From assembly GCA_023399035.1 (NCBI GenBank), contig JAEWQX010000009.1, forward strand, positions 1-16,161: a stretch of 16,161 nt of DNA, given 5' to 3'. Shown in pieces: positions 6,677-14,910 of this stretch. Source of the stretch: Bacillota bacterium. Its GTDB lineage: Bacteria; Bacillota; Clostridia; Clostridiales; Clostridiaceae. Each line of letters opens with the position of its first letter. The stretch's first letter is position 1. The notes under the pieces are model-generated. The model was not told the origin of the DNA and did not search any database. It saw only the letters and a list, made by a program, of their open reading frames with translations. The position numbers and the translations under genes are program-made.

Positions 6677-7363
6677 TTAAAAATCCTCATTCAAAAAATC
6701 ATTTACTATTTTATTAAATATTTCCGATTCCGTATTTGCAATAAAATGTGTACCATTAATAATTTTAAGTTCTGCATTAGGAATACTGTTTGCTATGAGT
6801 TTAGTGTGATTCTCCTTAATCATATCCCTTGTACCAGCTATTACTAGTGTAGGTACCTTTATTGCACTCAAATCTATAACATCTATATTAGGGTCATTAA
6901 CCATCAACCCCAGCATTTCCTTACTTTTTCTAGCTTTATCACATTTAGCTGAAAATACCTTTGTCATTCTGTATCCAATTTCAATTGGAATCTGTATAAA
7001 AGCTTTAATACCTTTTGTATTTAAATTTCCACCATTCAAAATAAGTTTTTCAATTTTATTTTGATATTTTAGAGCAAATTTCATAGCTATATTTGCTCCA
7101 TCTGAGAATCCCAAGATAATTGCCTTTGAAATATCTAATCTATTCATAAATTTATACAAATCATCAGCAAACTGCTGAATAGAAAATGGTGCCGTTCCTC
7201 TAGGTGATTTTCCATGACCTCTTGTATCTACAGCAATAACTCTATATTTATCAGAAAAAAACTCCATCTGGTTTTTAAAATAATCACAATTCTCTCCATT
7301 TCCATGTAGAAGAATTAACGGAAACCCTTTTCCCTTTTCCTTATAAAACAATTCTGTATTCAT
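6677..7363 (-). CDS. Alpha/beta hydrolase
   Basis: The 228-residue cytoplasmic protein has the full alpha/beta hydrolase layout. It has the oxyanion-hole HGNG at 20-23 (ILLHGNG), DTRGHGKS at 46-53, and a nucleophile elbow GFSDG with Ser87. The acid is Asp180 in VIAGTRDMI and the catalytic histidine is His206 in NGTHF. The D-T-R-G-H-G-x-S motif and length match small esterase or proline-iminopeptidase-like hydrolases; the substrate cannot be told. There is no signal peptide. GAAAGG precedes the ATG. The GNAT gene lies 53 nt upstream in the same direction with no clear terminator between, so the two may be cotranscribed. Confidence 0.87.
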   Translation of the reverse strand: MNTELFYKEKGKGFPLILLHGNGENCDYFKNQMEFFSDKYRVIAVDTRGHGKSPRGTAPFSIQQFADDLYKFMNRLDISKAIILGFSDGANIAMKFALKYQNKIEKLILNGGNLNTKGIKAFIQIPIEIGYRMTKVFSAKCDKARKSKEMLGLMVNDPNIDVIDLSAIKVPTLVIAGTRDMIKENHTKLIANSIPNAELKIINGTHFIANTESEIFNKIVNDFLNEDF

Positions 7364-7416
7364 ACATTTACCTTTCTGTATTTCAAAAAATACTTAATAA
7401 GTGTACAATAACCTTT

Positions 7417-7911
7417 TTATTTTTTCCACCATAATGTTTCACCTTGTTTATCCAATTTAAATCCACATCTCTTTAATATCCTCTGTGATGCATATCCATC
7501 TACATCTGTTTCTGCAATTACATTTTTAACATTATTCTGTTCAAAAGCCCATTTACACATAGCTTCAACAGCTTCTGTCATATATCCATTATGTTCAAAT
7601 TCTTTTCCTAGGCCATATCCAATTTCAACTTCTCCCAACTCATTTGGAATATCCTTGAAATCTGCGCTTCCAACAACAACATTATCACTTTTACGTATAA
7701 TAAGCCAGAAACTATGCCATACATAATTTTCTGGATCTTTTTCTGTAATAGCAAGTTGTCTCTTTACTATATCAAGAAAAAATCCTTCCATTGGCTCTGC
7801 TTTATAAGTACAATTAAGTTCTTTTTCTAATTCACTTACATCTTCTGTAAGTTTTTTTAATTCTTCCACTCTTAATGGCACAATTTCAAGTCTTTCTGTA
7901 TTTATTTTCAT
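7417..7911 (-). CDS. GNAT-family N-acetyltransferase
   Basis: The 164-residue protein matches the RimJ/RimL-like branch of the GNAT fold. It opens with INTERLEIVPLR, a typical strand-1 motif. It has VVGSADFKDIP (strand 4) and VEIGYGLGKEFEHNGYMTEAV, covering the acetyl-CoA-binding motif A region (about 96-115). The C-terminal YASQRILKRCGF matches the common N-x-x-S-x-x-x-L-x-K-x-GF end. The pyrophosphate loop is degenerate (EFEHNGY instead of Q/RGKGYG), but such variants occur. The acceptor is unknown and could be a protein terminus, a small amine or an antibiotic. GGAGG lies about 8 nt before the ATG. Confidence 0.85.
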   Translation of the reverse strand: MKINTERLEIVPLRVEELKKLTEDVSELEKELNCTYKAEPMEGFFLDIVKRQLAITEKDPENYVWHSFWLIIRKSDNVVVGSADFKDIPNELGEVEIGYGLGKEFEHNGYMTEAVEAMCKWAFEQNNVKNVIAETDVDGYASQRILKRCGFKLDKQGETLWWKK

Positions 7912-7949
7912 TACTATTCCTCCATTTTAACCTTGTTAGTGTAAAGCGA

Positions 7950-7979
7950 TTTATACTATATTTTTCTTTATATATTCAA
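7950..7979 (-). promoter_or_regulatory. Candidate promoter upstream of the GNAT gene
   Basis: On the minus strand TTGAAT (7974-7979), an 18-nt spacer and TATAAA (7950-7955) lie about 40 nt before the GNAT start, just past the end of the frameshifted membrane gene. It would allow GNAT and alpha/beta hydrolase transcription independent of that gene. Confidence 0.4.
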
Positions 7980-7982
7980 AAC

Positions 7983-8698
7983 TCAACTTACTAATATATC
8001 TTCTCTTTTCTCTCTCAATTCTTTTTTAGACATTAAATACAAATATATCATGCATATTACATTTATTATTGGAATAAACATACATATAACATTTCTTATA
8101 ATATGTTTTCTTAAATTTTTAGATCCTATTGATAAATGTATAACTCCACTTATTGATAAAATCATTATGATTGCATATAGGATGAATACCATCCCCATAA
8201 TAGTCATACTCATAATTGAAATAGGTATTGTAATGAACAACAGTATTGGCTGAAAAATCCATGCAAAAAAACAATCATGAGCATTACAGAAAGATAAAGT
8301 CCGGCTGTCATAGGTATACAATATACTAATGTTGCATATATTGGGTATTTAATAATTTTATTTCCATCAAATATACATTGTGTTTTTATCAAAATTTTAC
8401 TCTGTCTTTCTTTCCATGTTTCTGGTAAAAAAATCATCTTCAACAGCATAAAAGCAAATATGATAATAATATTAACTCCAATTACAAAAAAAGGAATGAG
8501 CATAATAAGTTTAAATTCATCATATACAAGCAATTTCAAAAGTTCAAATAAATAAACAATCAAAAATATTGGAATAAATAAAATTCCTATATATGGAGTA
8601 ATTGCATATTTAAAAATATTAATCTTTCTTCTTAATATAAAATAAGTAATAAAACAGCATATTATGGCTGCAGAACTTAAAAACAATGTATTCAACAC
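7983..8698 (-). pseudogene. Polytopic membrane protein gene split by a frameshift
   Basis: Two overlapping minus-strand frames (8210-8698 and 7983-8321) read as one hydrophobic protein of about 238 residues. The first gives five or so membrane segments up to SVMLMIVFLHG. The second continues with FAWIFQPILLFITIPISIMS and further hydrophobic stretches, ending with the basic tail SKKELREKREDILVS. The switch maps to a run of seven A (8265-8271; T7 in the gene), where one extra T would join the frames. The start is GTG 8698 or TTG 8695; AGGAGG lies 4 and 7 nt upstream respectively, favouring TTG. I do not recognise the family. A mutation, a sequencing error or -1 frameshifting on T-TTT-TTG would all fit. 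Confidence 0.65.
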
Positions 8699-8735
8699 AA
8701 TCCCTCCTCATACATATAATTAAATTTATTACTTT

Positions 8736-8764
8736 ATTTTACTCCAATTTATTCTTCAACTCAA
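8736..8764 (-). promoter_or_regulatory. Sigma-A-like promoter of the membrane protein gene
   Basis: On the minus strand TTGAGT (8759-8764), a 17-nt spacer and TAAAAT (8736-8741) lie about 38 nt before the start codon. Spacing is optimal and the boxes match well. Confidence 0.5.
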
Positions 8765-8872
8765 ATTATTTTTGCAAACATTCTTCTTTTATCCCTTTTT
8801 ATAAAAAATAACTTATATTAAAATCGTCATAACATTTATCTAGTAAAGTTAACATATTAAAGTTATAATTAA

Positions 8873-8890
8873 TTGACAATTATAATTGTC
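8873..8890 (+). promoter_or_regulatory. Palindrome overlapping a -35-like element before the helicase gene
   Basis: TTGACA (8873-8878) matches the -35 consensus. The 16-nt perfect palindrome GACAATTATAATTGTC (8875-8890) overlaps it and could be an operator or a TATAAT-containing promoter of its own. No strong -10 is found at 16-18 nt, so the promoter assignment is tentative. The 55-nt stretch to the helicase start is AT-rich. Confidence 0.3.
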
Positions 8891-8944
8891 TTTTGGTAAC
8901 TTTATTTATATATTAATAATGAGATAAAATACAAAGGAGATATT

Positions 8945-10171
8945 ATGACTACTTTTAAAGATTTAAATTTAGATTCAAATATAATAGAAGGATTAAAAAA
9001 ACAAGGAATAAGCGAACCAACTGCAATTCAGGCTGCTGCCATAGCTCCAGCAATGAAAAATAAGGATGTTATAGGTGAAGCTTTTACTGGAAGTGGTAAA
9101 ACACTTGCTTATCTTCTTCCTATATTTCAAAAAATAGATACATCAAAAAGAGAAATGCAGGCTATAGTTTTAGCTCCTACCCACGAGCTTGCTCTTCAGA
9201 TTGAAGCGCAAATAAAACTTCTTGCGCAGAATTCTGATACTCCTGTCACTTCATTTTCTGTAATAGGTGATGTAAATATAAACAACCAAATCAAAAAACT
9301 TAAGGAAATAAAACCTCATATAATAGTAGGTTCAACTGGAAGAATTCTTGATTTAATAAGAAAGAAAAAAATCACAGCTCATACAATCAAGACAATTGTA
9401 ATAGATGAAGGCGATAATTTATTAGATCCTAAGAGATCTCAAATTACAAAGGATATAATAAAGACTACAATGAGAGATCGTCAGCTTATGGTATTTTCAG
9501 CTTCAATAAAACCAGAAACTCTATTAACATGTGAAAGGCTTATGAAAGAACCTGTAATTATAAAATCTGAAGAAAAAGCTGAAATGAATCCAAACATTGA
9601 ACATATGCTTTTCGTATGTGACAGAAGAGATAAATTTGAGACACTAAGAAAGATAATAGTTGCTGCAAAGCCAGAAAAGGCAATTGTTTTTGTAAACAGC
9701 AATGAAGATATAGAAATGACTACTGCAAAGCTTAACTTCCACAGCAAAGACTGTTTTGCAATGAGCGGACATATTTCAAAGGAAGACAGAAAACTTGCAA
9801 TTGAAAGCTTTAGAAATGGTAAGATCAAAATCCTTGTTTCTTCTGATGTAACTGCAAGAGGACTTGATGTTGAAGGAGTAACACATGTATTCCACTTAGA
9901 TCTTCCTTTAAAGCTTAATGAATATCTACATAGAGCTGGAAGAACTGCAAGAGGAAACAATTCGGGTATTTCAGTTGCAATTGCTACAGTAAAACAGCTT
10001 AACATAATCAAAAAATACGAAAAAGAATTTAACATCGAATTTAAGAAAAAAGAAGTATTTGGCGGTAAAATCTTAGATAAGGATGCTCCTAGAGATGATT
10101 ATCAAGATAGAAAACCTAAAAAACAAAGCCGTTCTTATAGGAATAAAAATGGTAAATCTAAATTCTTTTAA
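8945..10171 (+). CDS. DEAD-box family RNA helicase with divergent motifs
   Basis: The 408-residue protein has the two RecA-like domains of ATP-dependent RNA helicases. It has a Q-motif (ISEPTAIQ, 22-29), Walker A AFTGSGKT (46-53), APTHELALQ near 77-85, GSTGR (129-133) and motif II DEGD (154-157). Motif III is SAS (185-187), motif V is VSSDVTARGLD (298-308), and motif VI is HRAGRTAR (329-336). Several positions differ from the usual DEAD-box forms: DEAD is DEGD, SAT is SAS, TPGR is STGR, and HRIGRTGR is HRAGRTAR. The catalytic Asp154-Glu155 pair and the arginines are kept, so ATPase activity is plausible. The tail from about 380 is short and basic (DRKPKKQSRSYRNKNGKSK), typical for nonspecific RNA binding. 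It is probably an RNA-remodelling or cold-adaptation helicase. AAAGGAG precedes the ATG. Confidence 0.9.
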   Translation: MTTFKDLNLDSNIIEGLKKQGISEPTAIQAAAIAPAMKNKDVIGEAFTGSGKTLAYLLPIFQKIDTSKREMQAIVLAPTHELALQIEAQIKLLAQNSDTPVTSFSVIGDVNINNQIKKLKEIKPHIIVGSTGRILDLIRKKKITAHTIKTIVIDEGDNLLDPKRSQITKDIIKTTMRDRQLMVFSASIKPETLLTCERLMKEPVIIKSEEKAEMNPNIEHMLFVCDRRDKFETLRKIIVAAKPEKAIVFVNSNEDIEMTTAKLNFHSKDCFAMSGHISKEDRKLAIESFRNGKIKILVSSDVTARGLDVEGVTHVFHLDLPLKLNEYLHRAGRTARGNNSGISVAIATVKQLNIIKKYEKEFNIEFKKKEVFGGKILDKDAPRDDYQDRKPKKQSRSYRNKNGKSKFF

Positions 10172-10208
10172 TAACCTTCTTATATATTAAATAAACTTTT
10201 ATATTAAA

Positions 10209-10248
10209 AAGATCCAGAAATACTTTTAACAAGATATTTCTGGATCTT
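10209..10248 (+). terminator. Terminator of the helicase gene
   Basis: A perfect 14-bp inverted repeat pairs AAGATCCAGAAATA (10209-10222) with TATTTCTGGATCTT (10235-10248) around a 12-nt loop, 37 nt after the helicase stop. It is followed by GTTATTATTTAG. It could also stop transcripts coming from the minus-strand genes to the right. Confidence 0.75.
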
Positions 10249-10297
10249 GTTATTATTTAGATTTACTATAAAAGCAATAGTTGAAATCTGAATAAAA

Positions 10298-10627
10298 TTA
10301 ATCTATATAAATCATTTCATAATATCTTTGTATCTTAAATTCAAGGTCCAGCAGGTCTACATTTCTTCCAATCCGCAGGCTTTCCTTTTTGTCAACAAAT
10401 AACAGAAATATTGGTACAGAAAAAATTTCAAATTTAGCACATATATGAGGATGATTTTCTCCATTTATTTCACCACTTTTTATCTTTGGAAATTTCTTTA
10501 GTATTTCTTCAACTTTGAATTTTATTGCTTCACATGCACCACAATCCATTCCAGTAAAATAAATCACTGTCATCTCACTGCTATCTATAAGTTTATGTAT
10601 TTCCTCTTCAGTATTTAATACTTTCAT
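10298..10627 (-). CDS. Thioredoxin-like protein with CGAC active site
   Basis: The 109-residue protein has the thioredoxin fold. MTVIYFTGMDCGACEAIK holds the redox motif C29-G-A-C32, and SVPIFLLF (70-77) contains the cis-proline Pro72. CGAC differs from the thioredoxin CGPC. The usual Trp before the first Cys is replaced by Asp, so the redox potential and partners probably differ from canonical thioredoxin. There is no signal peptide, so it is cytoplasmic. It lies 36 nt downstream of the HAD-phosphatase gene on the same strand and is probably cotranscribed; AAGGTG precedes the ATG. The family member is not identified beyond 'thioredoxin-like'. Confidence 0.8.
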   Translation of the reverse strand: MKVLNTEEEIHKLIDSSEMTVIYFTGMDCGACEAIKFKVEEILKKFPKIKSGEINGENHPHICAKFEIFSVPIFLLFVDKKESLRIGRNVDLLDLEFKIQRYYEMIYID

Positions 10628-10663
10628 GTATTCACACCTTCATCTGCTATATAATTTTTTATA

Positions 10664-11470
10664 TTAAACACTTTCTTTTTCTATCCATTCAACAATTCCT
10701 TTTATAACATGATTTTCATTGTCGTTTGTTATTACATCTGCATATTCCTTAACTTCATCTGAGGCATTCTGTGGACAGAAAGCAATTCCACACTCTTGAA
10801 GCATCTCAGCATCATTCATGTTATCTCCTACTGCAACCACCTTGCTTTTATCTAAATTGAATAAATCTATCACTTCTGAAAGTGCATGACCTTTTGATAT
10901 ATTGTCTGGCAGAATTTCTAAGAACCTGTCCCCACTTCTCACAACATATACACCATATTTGTCTTTAATTTCTTTCTGTATGCAATCCATTTCTTCACAT
11001 CTGCCTACAAGAAGTATCTTGTTCCACTTCAGATCAAATAGGTTATCAGGTATTTCATAAATTATCTTAAGAAGCTTTGTTGCAGGCCTTTCTGCAGTTT
11101 TATTGTCTTGAAATACATATATATCAGTACCAGAATAAATTTCTATTCCAAGGTCACTATATTCCTGCTTTATTTTATTAACAAGCCCCATTTTCTCCTT
11201 TTCAAGATATCTGCTCTTCACTGCACTTCTCTTATTGCAGTCATATATCATACCTCCATTGTACACAATTGCAGGTATATCAATTCTGACTCCCTCAATA
11301 TACTTTTCTGTAGCTTCAAAGGCTCTTCCCGTTGCTATTGAAAATTTTCCGCCATTTTCAATAAAATAATTTATTGCCTTTTTATTTTCATCTGACACTT
11401 CCTTTTTATTATTAAGAAGCGTCCCATCTAAATCGCTATAAATAACATAGCCTTCGAACTTATTCTTCAT
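10664..11470 (-). CDS. Cof-type HAD-IIB family phosphatase
   Basis: The 268-residue protein is a haloacid dehalogenase-type phosphatase of the Cof subfamily. Motif I is SDLDGTLL, with nucleophile Asp13 and acid Asp15. Motif II is the SIATGR stretch near 44-49. Motif III is Lys193 in ISKG. Motif IV is GDNMND at 215-220. The middle (about 85-185) is the HAD-IIB alpha/beta cap that sets substrate choice. Such enzymes remove phosphate from sugar phosphates, nucleotides or cofactors such as FMN or PLP; the substrate is not predictable here. AGGGGGAC lies about 6 nt before the ATG. It heads a two-gene unit with the thioredoxin-like gene. Confidence 0.9.
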   Translation of the reverse strand: MKNKFEGYVIYSDLDGTLLNNKKEVSDENKKAINYFIENGGKFSIATGRAFEATEKYIEGVRIDIPAIVYNGGMIYDCNKRSAVKSRYLEKEKMGLVNKIKQEYSDLGIEIYSGTDIYVFQDNKTAERPATKLLKIIYEIPDNLFDLKWNKILLVGRCEEMDCIQKEIKDKYGVYVVRSGDRFLEILPDNISKGHALSEVIDLFNLDKSKVVAVGDNMNDAEMLQECGIAFCPQNASDEVKEYADVITNDNENHVIKGIVEWIEKESV

Positions 11471-11620
11471 ATGTTTGTCCCCCTATCAGCATTTATACTT
11501 CAATTTTAAATTTACTAATATAATTTCTTATTATTTTGTATTATAAATCTATAACACTTTATATTATACACCATACTTAATAATTCACCTTGTTAATTCT
11601 AAACTTCTAAGTTTTGATTT

Positions 11621-11657
11621 TAAGTGTATATTTTTGTATACTTAATATGGATATAAT
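11621..11657 (+). promoter_or_regulatory. Candidate operator dyad and -10 element before the EamA transporter gene
   Basis: TATAAT lies at 11652-11657, about 25 nt before the transporter start. No good -35 sits at the right spacing. Just upstream, 11621-11644 is an imperfect 24-nt dyad (TAAGTGTATA ... TGTATACTTA; 8 of 12 symmetric pairs), placed where a repressor or activator would act. No matching regulator gene is adjacent. Confidence 0.35.
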
Positions 11658-11681
11658 AACATTTTAAGGAGAGGCATGTAA

Positions 11682-12623
11682 ATGAACAACACAAAAACAA
11701 CCCATACCAGAAAAACAATCTTTCTAAATATTATTGCATTTATAACTGTTTCAATATGGGCCACTACCTTTATTTCCAGCAAAATATTATTAAAGAGTCT
11801 GTCACCTTTTGAAAGCATGTTTTACAGATTTCTTATTGCATATTTTTCTCTGATCATAATACATCCTAAATTCCATAAAATTCATTCCATAAAAGAAGAG
11901 CTTCTTTTTCTTGTATGCGGAATTACAGGAGGTTCATTATATTTTTTAGGTGAAAATACAGCAGTAAAAATTTCATTAGCTTCTAATGTAAGCCTTATTC
12001 TTGCTACTGCACCTGTGCTTACTGCCATACTGGCTCACTTTTTCACAAAAGGAGAAAAGCTTAATAAAAATCTTATCATAGGATTTTTTATTGCCATTAC
12101 AGGAGTATTTCTTGTTATATTCAATGGCAATTTTGTATTAAAAGTAAATCCTCTAGGAGATATTTTAGCCCTTGGTTCTGCATTATGCTGGGCAGTATAT
12201 TCAATATGTATAAAAAAATTTGGTGACAGATATAATGCTCTATACCTTACAAGAAAAATATTTTTCTATGCACTTATTACAATGATTCCTTTATTGTTCA
12301 CATCACTATTCAACTTTAATCCATCAGTTTTAATACAGAGCGATGTAATAATAAATTTAATATTTTTAGGAATTATAGCTTCAAGTGTATGTTACGTAGT
12401 TTGGAATTATGCTGTGGACAAACTCGGAGTAGTAAAGACAAACAATTATCTTTATTTCCTTCCTATTCTTACTTTAATACTTTCATACTTTGTCCTTGAC
12501 GAAAAACTTACAGCATATTCATTAGGTGGAGCACTCTTAATCATTACTGGAGTTTATATTTCTGAACAGGGTTTTTCACTTAAATTTTTAAGCAAATATA
12601 AAAAAGATAAAATTGCTGCTTAA
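11682..12623 (+). CDS. EamA/DMT-superfamily transporter
   Basis: The 313-residue integral membrane protein has about ten hydrophobic segments in two tandem EamA domains (about 15-147 and 158-292). The first opens with NIIAFITVSIWATTFISSK, matching the W-(G/A)-(T/S)-x-F-x-x-(S/T)-K start common in this family. The second repeats ILALGSALCWAVYSICIKK. PVLTAILAHFF and PILTLILSYFVLDE are the paired loop motifs (P-(V/I)-x-T-x-x-L near E). Family members export amino acids or other metabolites, or move purine bases; the substrate is unknown. A basic C-terminal tail (KYKKDK) is cytoplasmic by the positive-inside rule. AAGGAG precedes the ATG; the gene is monocistronic with a terminator downstream. 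Confidence 0.9.
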   Translation: MNNTKTTHTRKTIFLNIIAFITVSIWATTFISSKILLKSLSPFESMFYRFLIAYFSLIIIHPKFHKIHSIKEELLFLVCGITGGSLYFLGENTAVKISLASNVSLILATAPVLTAILAHFFTKGEKLNKNLIIGFFIAITGVFLVIFNGNFVLKVNPLGDILALGSALCWAVYSICIKKFGDRYNALYLTRKIFFYALITMIPLLFTSLFNFNPSVLIQSDVIINLIFLGIIASSVCYVVWNYAVDKLGVVKTNNYLYFLPILTLILSYFVLDEKLTAYSLGGALLIITGVYISEQGFSLKFLSKYKKDKIAA

Positions 12624-12675
12624 AAACTATCTATACAGCATATGTATTAGATTTCATATATTAGTTATAATTATA

Positions 12676-12746
12676 GCAGAGCATTATCATGATTTAATTA
12701 AGTCATATCATATTTAATTAATGATTTATATTATAATATGCTCTGT
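12676..12746 (+). terminator. Terminator after the EamA transporter gene
   Basis: GCAGAGCAT (12676-12684) pairs with ATGCTCTGT (12738-12746), with one G-U-type pair, enclosing a 53-nt AT-rich stretch that can fold into inner helices. On the plus strand it is followed by TATTTTATTTTG. It touches the stop codon of the convergent minus-strand gene. Confidence 0.6.
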
Positions 12747-13225
12747 TATTTTATTTTGAAACCTATGTATAATTCACACAAGCCACTTATTATAAAATAA
12801 GCACCTATTATATAGGGAGCTGAAATAAAACTTATTATCGGATTAAACAATATAAGTAATCCAAGCAATATGATCACAGCTGAATAAATTATGCTGAATT
12901 TACTGTTATCACTGTCATTTCTTATTGCATCAACAAGAATATAAATTCCTCTTACAATTGACCATGCACCATAAAAACTTATTATAAGATTTATACTTTC
13001 TGCCGGCATTGCTATAAGCCCTGCGCCTAAAATTATATTTATTAGACTCATTGCTAAATTCTTTCTGTCTCTTATTAAATATAATATCCCAATGCTTACA
13101 AGGATAATTCCTGTAATGTTTGTAAGCAGTATCAATGAATTTATAGGATTTAAAATAAAAAGTATACCTAAAATTCCAAACAGCATACCTTCAATTATAA
13201 ACATCTTTTCCAATAAATTACTCAT
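12746..13225 (-). CDS. HdeD-like DUF308 membrane protein
   Basis: The 159-residue protein is almost entirely membrane-spanning, with about six hydrophobic helices separated by short charged turns. The repeated pattern GMLFGILGILFILNPINSL, AGLIAMPAESI and LLGLLILFNPIISF (helix-G-hydrophobic-P) is the DUF308/HdeD repeat. Each unit places a proline after a glycine-rich helix. HdeD of E. coli is linked to acid resistance at high cell density, but the role of clostridial members is unknown. AAGGAGGG lies about 6 nt before the ATG. It is convergent with the EamA gene and separate from the liv genes upstream, which have their own terminator. Confidence 0.85.
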   Translation of the reverse strand: MSNLLEKMFIIEGMLFGILGILFILNPINSLILLTNITGIILVSIGILYLIRDRKNLAMSLINIILGAGLIAMPAESINLIISFYGAWSIVRGIYILVDAIRNDSDNSKFSIIYSAVIILLGLLILFNPIISFISAPYIIGAYFIISGLCELYIGFKIK

Positions 13226-13354
13226 GAAATCCCTCCTTAAGTTCTGAACATTGTGGTAAAAACATAAAGTTTAATTCCTTTGCAAAAAGATATTTACAGA
13301 TACATATATTCATTTAATATTGTTTCCATATTCTTAACTATCTATACAAAACAA

Positions 13355-13386
13355 ATACCGTAATATTAATTTCAATACTACGGTAT
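13355..13386 (-). terminator. Terminator of the liv operon
   Basis: ATACCGTAATATT (13355-13367) pairs with AATACTACGGTAT (13374-13386) at 12 of 13 positions around a 6-nt loop. On the minus strand it is followed by TTTGTTTTG. It lies about 125 nt past the livF stop, within the otherwise gene-free spacer 13226-13509. Confidence 0.75.
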
Positions 13387-13509
13387 ATAAAACATTCATA
13401 TTCATTTTATAAAATCAAATAAACTTACTGCATATTCTTAAATTTTAAACTTAAACTTCACTTCAAAATATTAGTTGAGATCTTATCTTCAATTATAAAC
13501 TGCAAATTC

Positions 13510-14265
13510 TCAGCTATGTCTGCCTCTTGCCCTTCCAAGATAAGCTTCCCTGACTTCATCATTATCTATTAGTCCTCTTCCAGTTCCACTAATCTTTATT
13601 TCTCCGCTTTCCATAACATAGCCAAAATCTGCTGCTTTCAAAGCCATATTGGCATTCTGCTCTATTAGGAGGATTGTAACACCCTGCTTGTTTATTTCCT
13701 TTATTATATTGAAAATATCCTTTACTACAATAGGTGCAAGCCCAAGTGAAGGTTCGTCCATCATTATTAATTTAGGTCTGCTCATAAGTGCACGTGCAAC
13801 TGCAAGCATCTGCTGCTCTCCACCCGAAAGTGTTCCTCCCATCTGCCAGGATCTTTCCTTAAGACGTGGAAATAATCCATACACCCATTTAATATCATCT
13901 TCCAGAGTGTCTTTTCTCATATACCCTCCAAGCTTCAGATTTTCTAACACTGTAAGGCTTGAAAATATTCTGCGCCCTTCTGGAACAAGAGTAATGCCTT
14001 TTGCAACTATTTCATCTGTATTCTTCTTTGATATATCTTGATTGGAAAATTTAATTGTCCCAGAATTTATCTTTACAAGTCCAGCTATGCTCCTTAGAGT
14101 TGTGCTTTTTCCTGCTCCGTTTGCACCAATAAGTGTCACTACTCTGCCTTTTGGGACATCTATATCGATATTCTTTACTGCCTTTATGCCGCCATATGAT
14201 ACGCTGAGGTTTTCGATTTTTAACAGAATTTCATCTTCTGTATGCTTTTCATTATCATTCATCAT
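13510..14265 (-). CDS. livF: Branched-chain amino acid ABC transporter ATP-binding protein LivF
   Basis: LivF is one of two ATPases that drive the LivFGHM importer for leucine, isoleucine and valine. The 251-residue protein has Walker A GANGAGKST (47-55), signature LSGGEQ (146-151) and Walker B LIMMDEPSLGLAP (166-178). The H-loop is within LLIEQN and LVPEGRRIF is also present, all typical of LivF. The first of two adjacent ATGs is used; GGGGGTG lies a few nt upstream. It overlaps the livG end by 11 nt, so the two were translated together. It is intact but downstream of a livG broken by an insertion sequence, so its expression may be lost. Confidence 0.93.
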   Translation of the reverse strand: MMNDNEKHTEDEILLKIENLSVSYGGIKAVKNIDIDVPKGRVVTLIGANGAGKSTTLRSIAGLVKINSGTIKFSNQDISKKNTDEIVAKGITLVPEGRRIFSSLTVLENLKLGGYMRKDTLEDDIKWVYGLFPRLKERSWQMGGTLSGGEQQMLAVARALMSRPKLIMMDEPSLGLAPIVVKDIFNIIKEINKQGVTILLIEQNANMALKAADFGYVMESGEIKISGTGRGLIDNDEVREAYLGRARGRHS

Positions 14266-14886
14266 TCTGCACCCCCAAATAAGCTTCTATAACCTGTTTA
14301 TTGTTTTGTACTTCAATTGGTGTGCCATAAGCTATAAGCTTTCCAAAATCAAGGACATAAATCCTGTCTGATATCTCCATTACAAGATCCATATGATGTT
14401 CTATCATGAAAACAGTTATCTTAAACTTATCCTTAATGCTCTTTATAAAATCTGTAAGCTCATCTGTTTCCTGAGGGTTCATTCCTGCAGCAGGCTCATC
14501 AAGGAGAAGAAGCTTCGGCTCTGTTGCAAGGGCTCTTGCTATTTCAAGATGTCTTTGTTTTCCATATGGAAGAGAGTCTGCAATTTCATCCTTCACATCT
14601 GTAAGACCTACTACTTCCAAAAGCTCCATTGATTCCTCTCTCATTTTTCTTTCTTCCTTATAATTAAGTCTGAATGCAGCACTTATAAAACCTGCCTTTG
14701 AATTCATATGCTTTCCTATAAGTATATTTTCAAATACAGTAAGATTGCTGAAAAGCCTTATATTCTGAAATGTTCTTGCAACACCAAGTTTTGTGATCTT
14801 ATCAGGAGTTTTCTTTAATGTATGTGTATACTTCCCTAAGTTTTCGCCTCCATATACCTTTTTCATTTCTCCCTTTGGAAAATTGC
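14255..14886 (-). pseudogene. livG: 5'-truncated livG, interrupted by an insertion sequence
   Basis: The remaining reading frame covers the last roughly 210 residues of LivG. LGVARTFQNIRLFSNLTVFENIL (Q-loop region), a degenerate signature LPYGKQ, Walker B LLLLDEPAAGMNP and IEHHMDLVMEISD (H-loop) are all present. LivG is normally about 255 residues. The first 50-60 residues, with Walker A GPNGAGKT, are missing. The frame stays open and LivG-like (NFPKGEMKKVYGG) up to about 14886, where the terminal repeat of the insertion sequence begins. An internal ATG at 14866 could start a fragment, but without Walker A it could not bind ATP normally. The missing 5' part should lie right of the element, outside the window. 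Confidence 0.85.
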
Positions 14887-14910
14887 GTTCTGTTAAGTTA
14901 TATGAACATT

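Noticed and set aside
9481..10035. A 184-codon antisense ORF inside the helicase gene
   Set aside because: It has no ribosome binding site or recognisable domain; it is a reverse-strand shadow of the well-conserved helicase frame.
13649..14371. Plus-strand ORFs opposite livF and livG
   Set aside because: They are shadows of the ABC ATPase frames and have no own family motifs.
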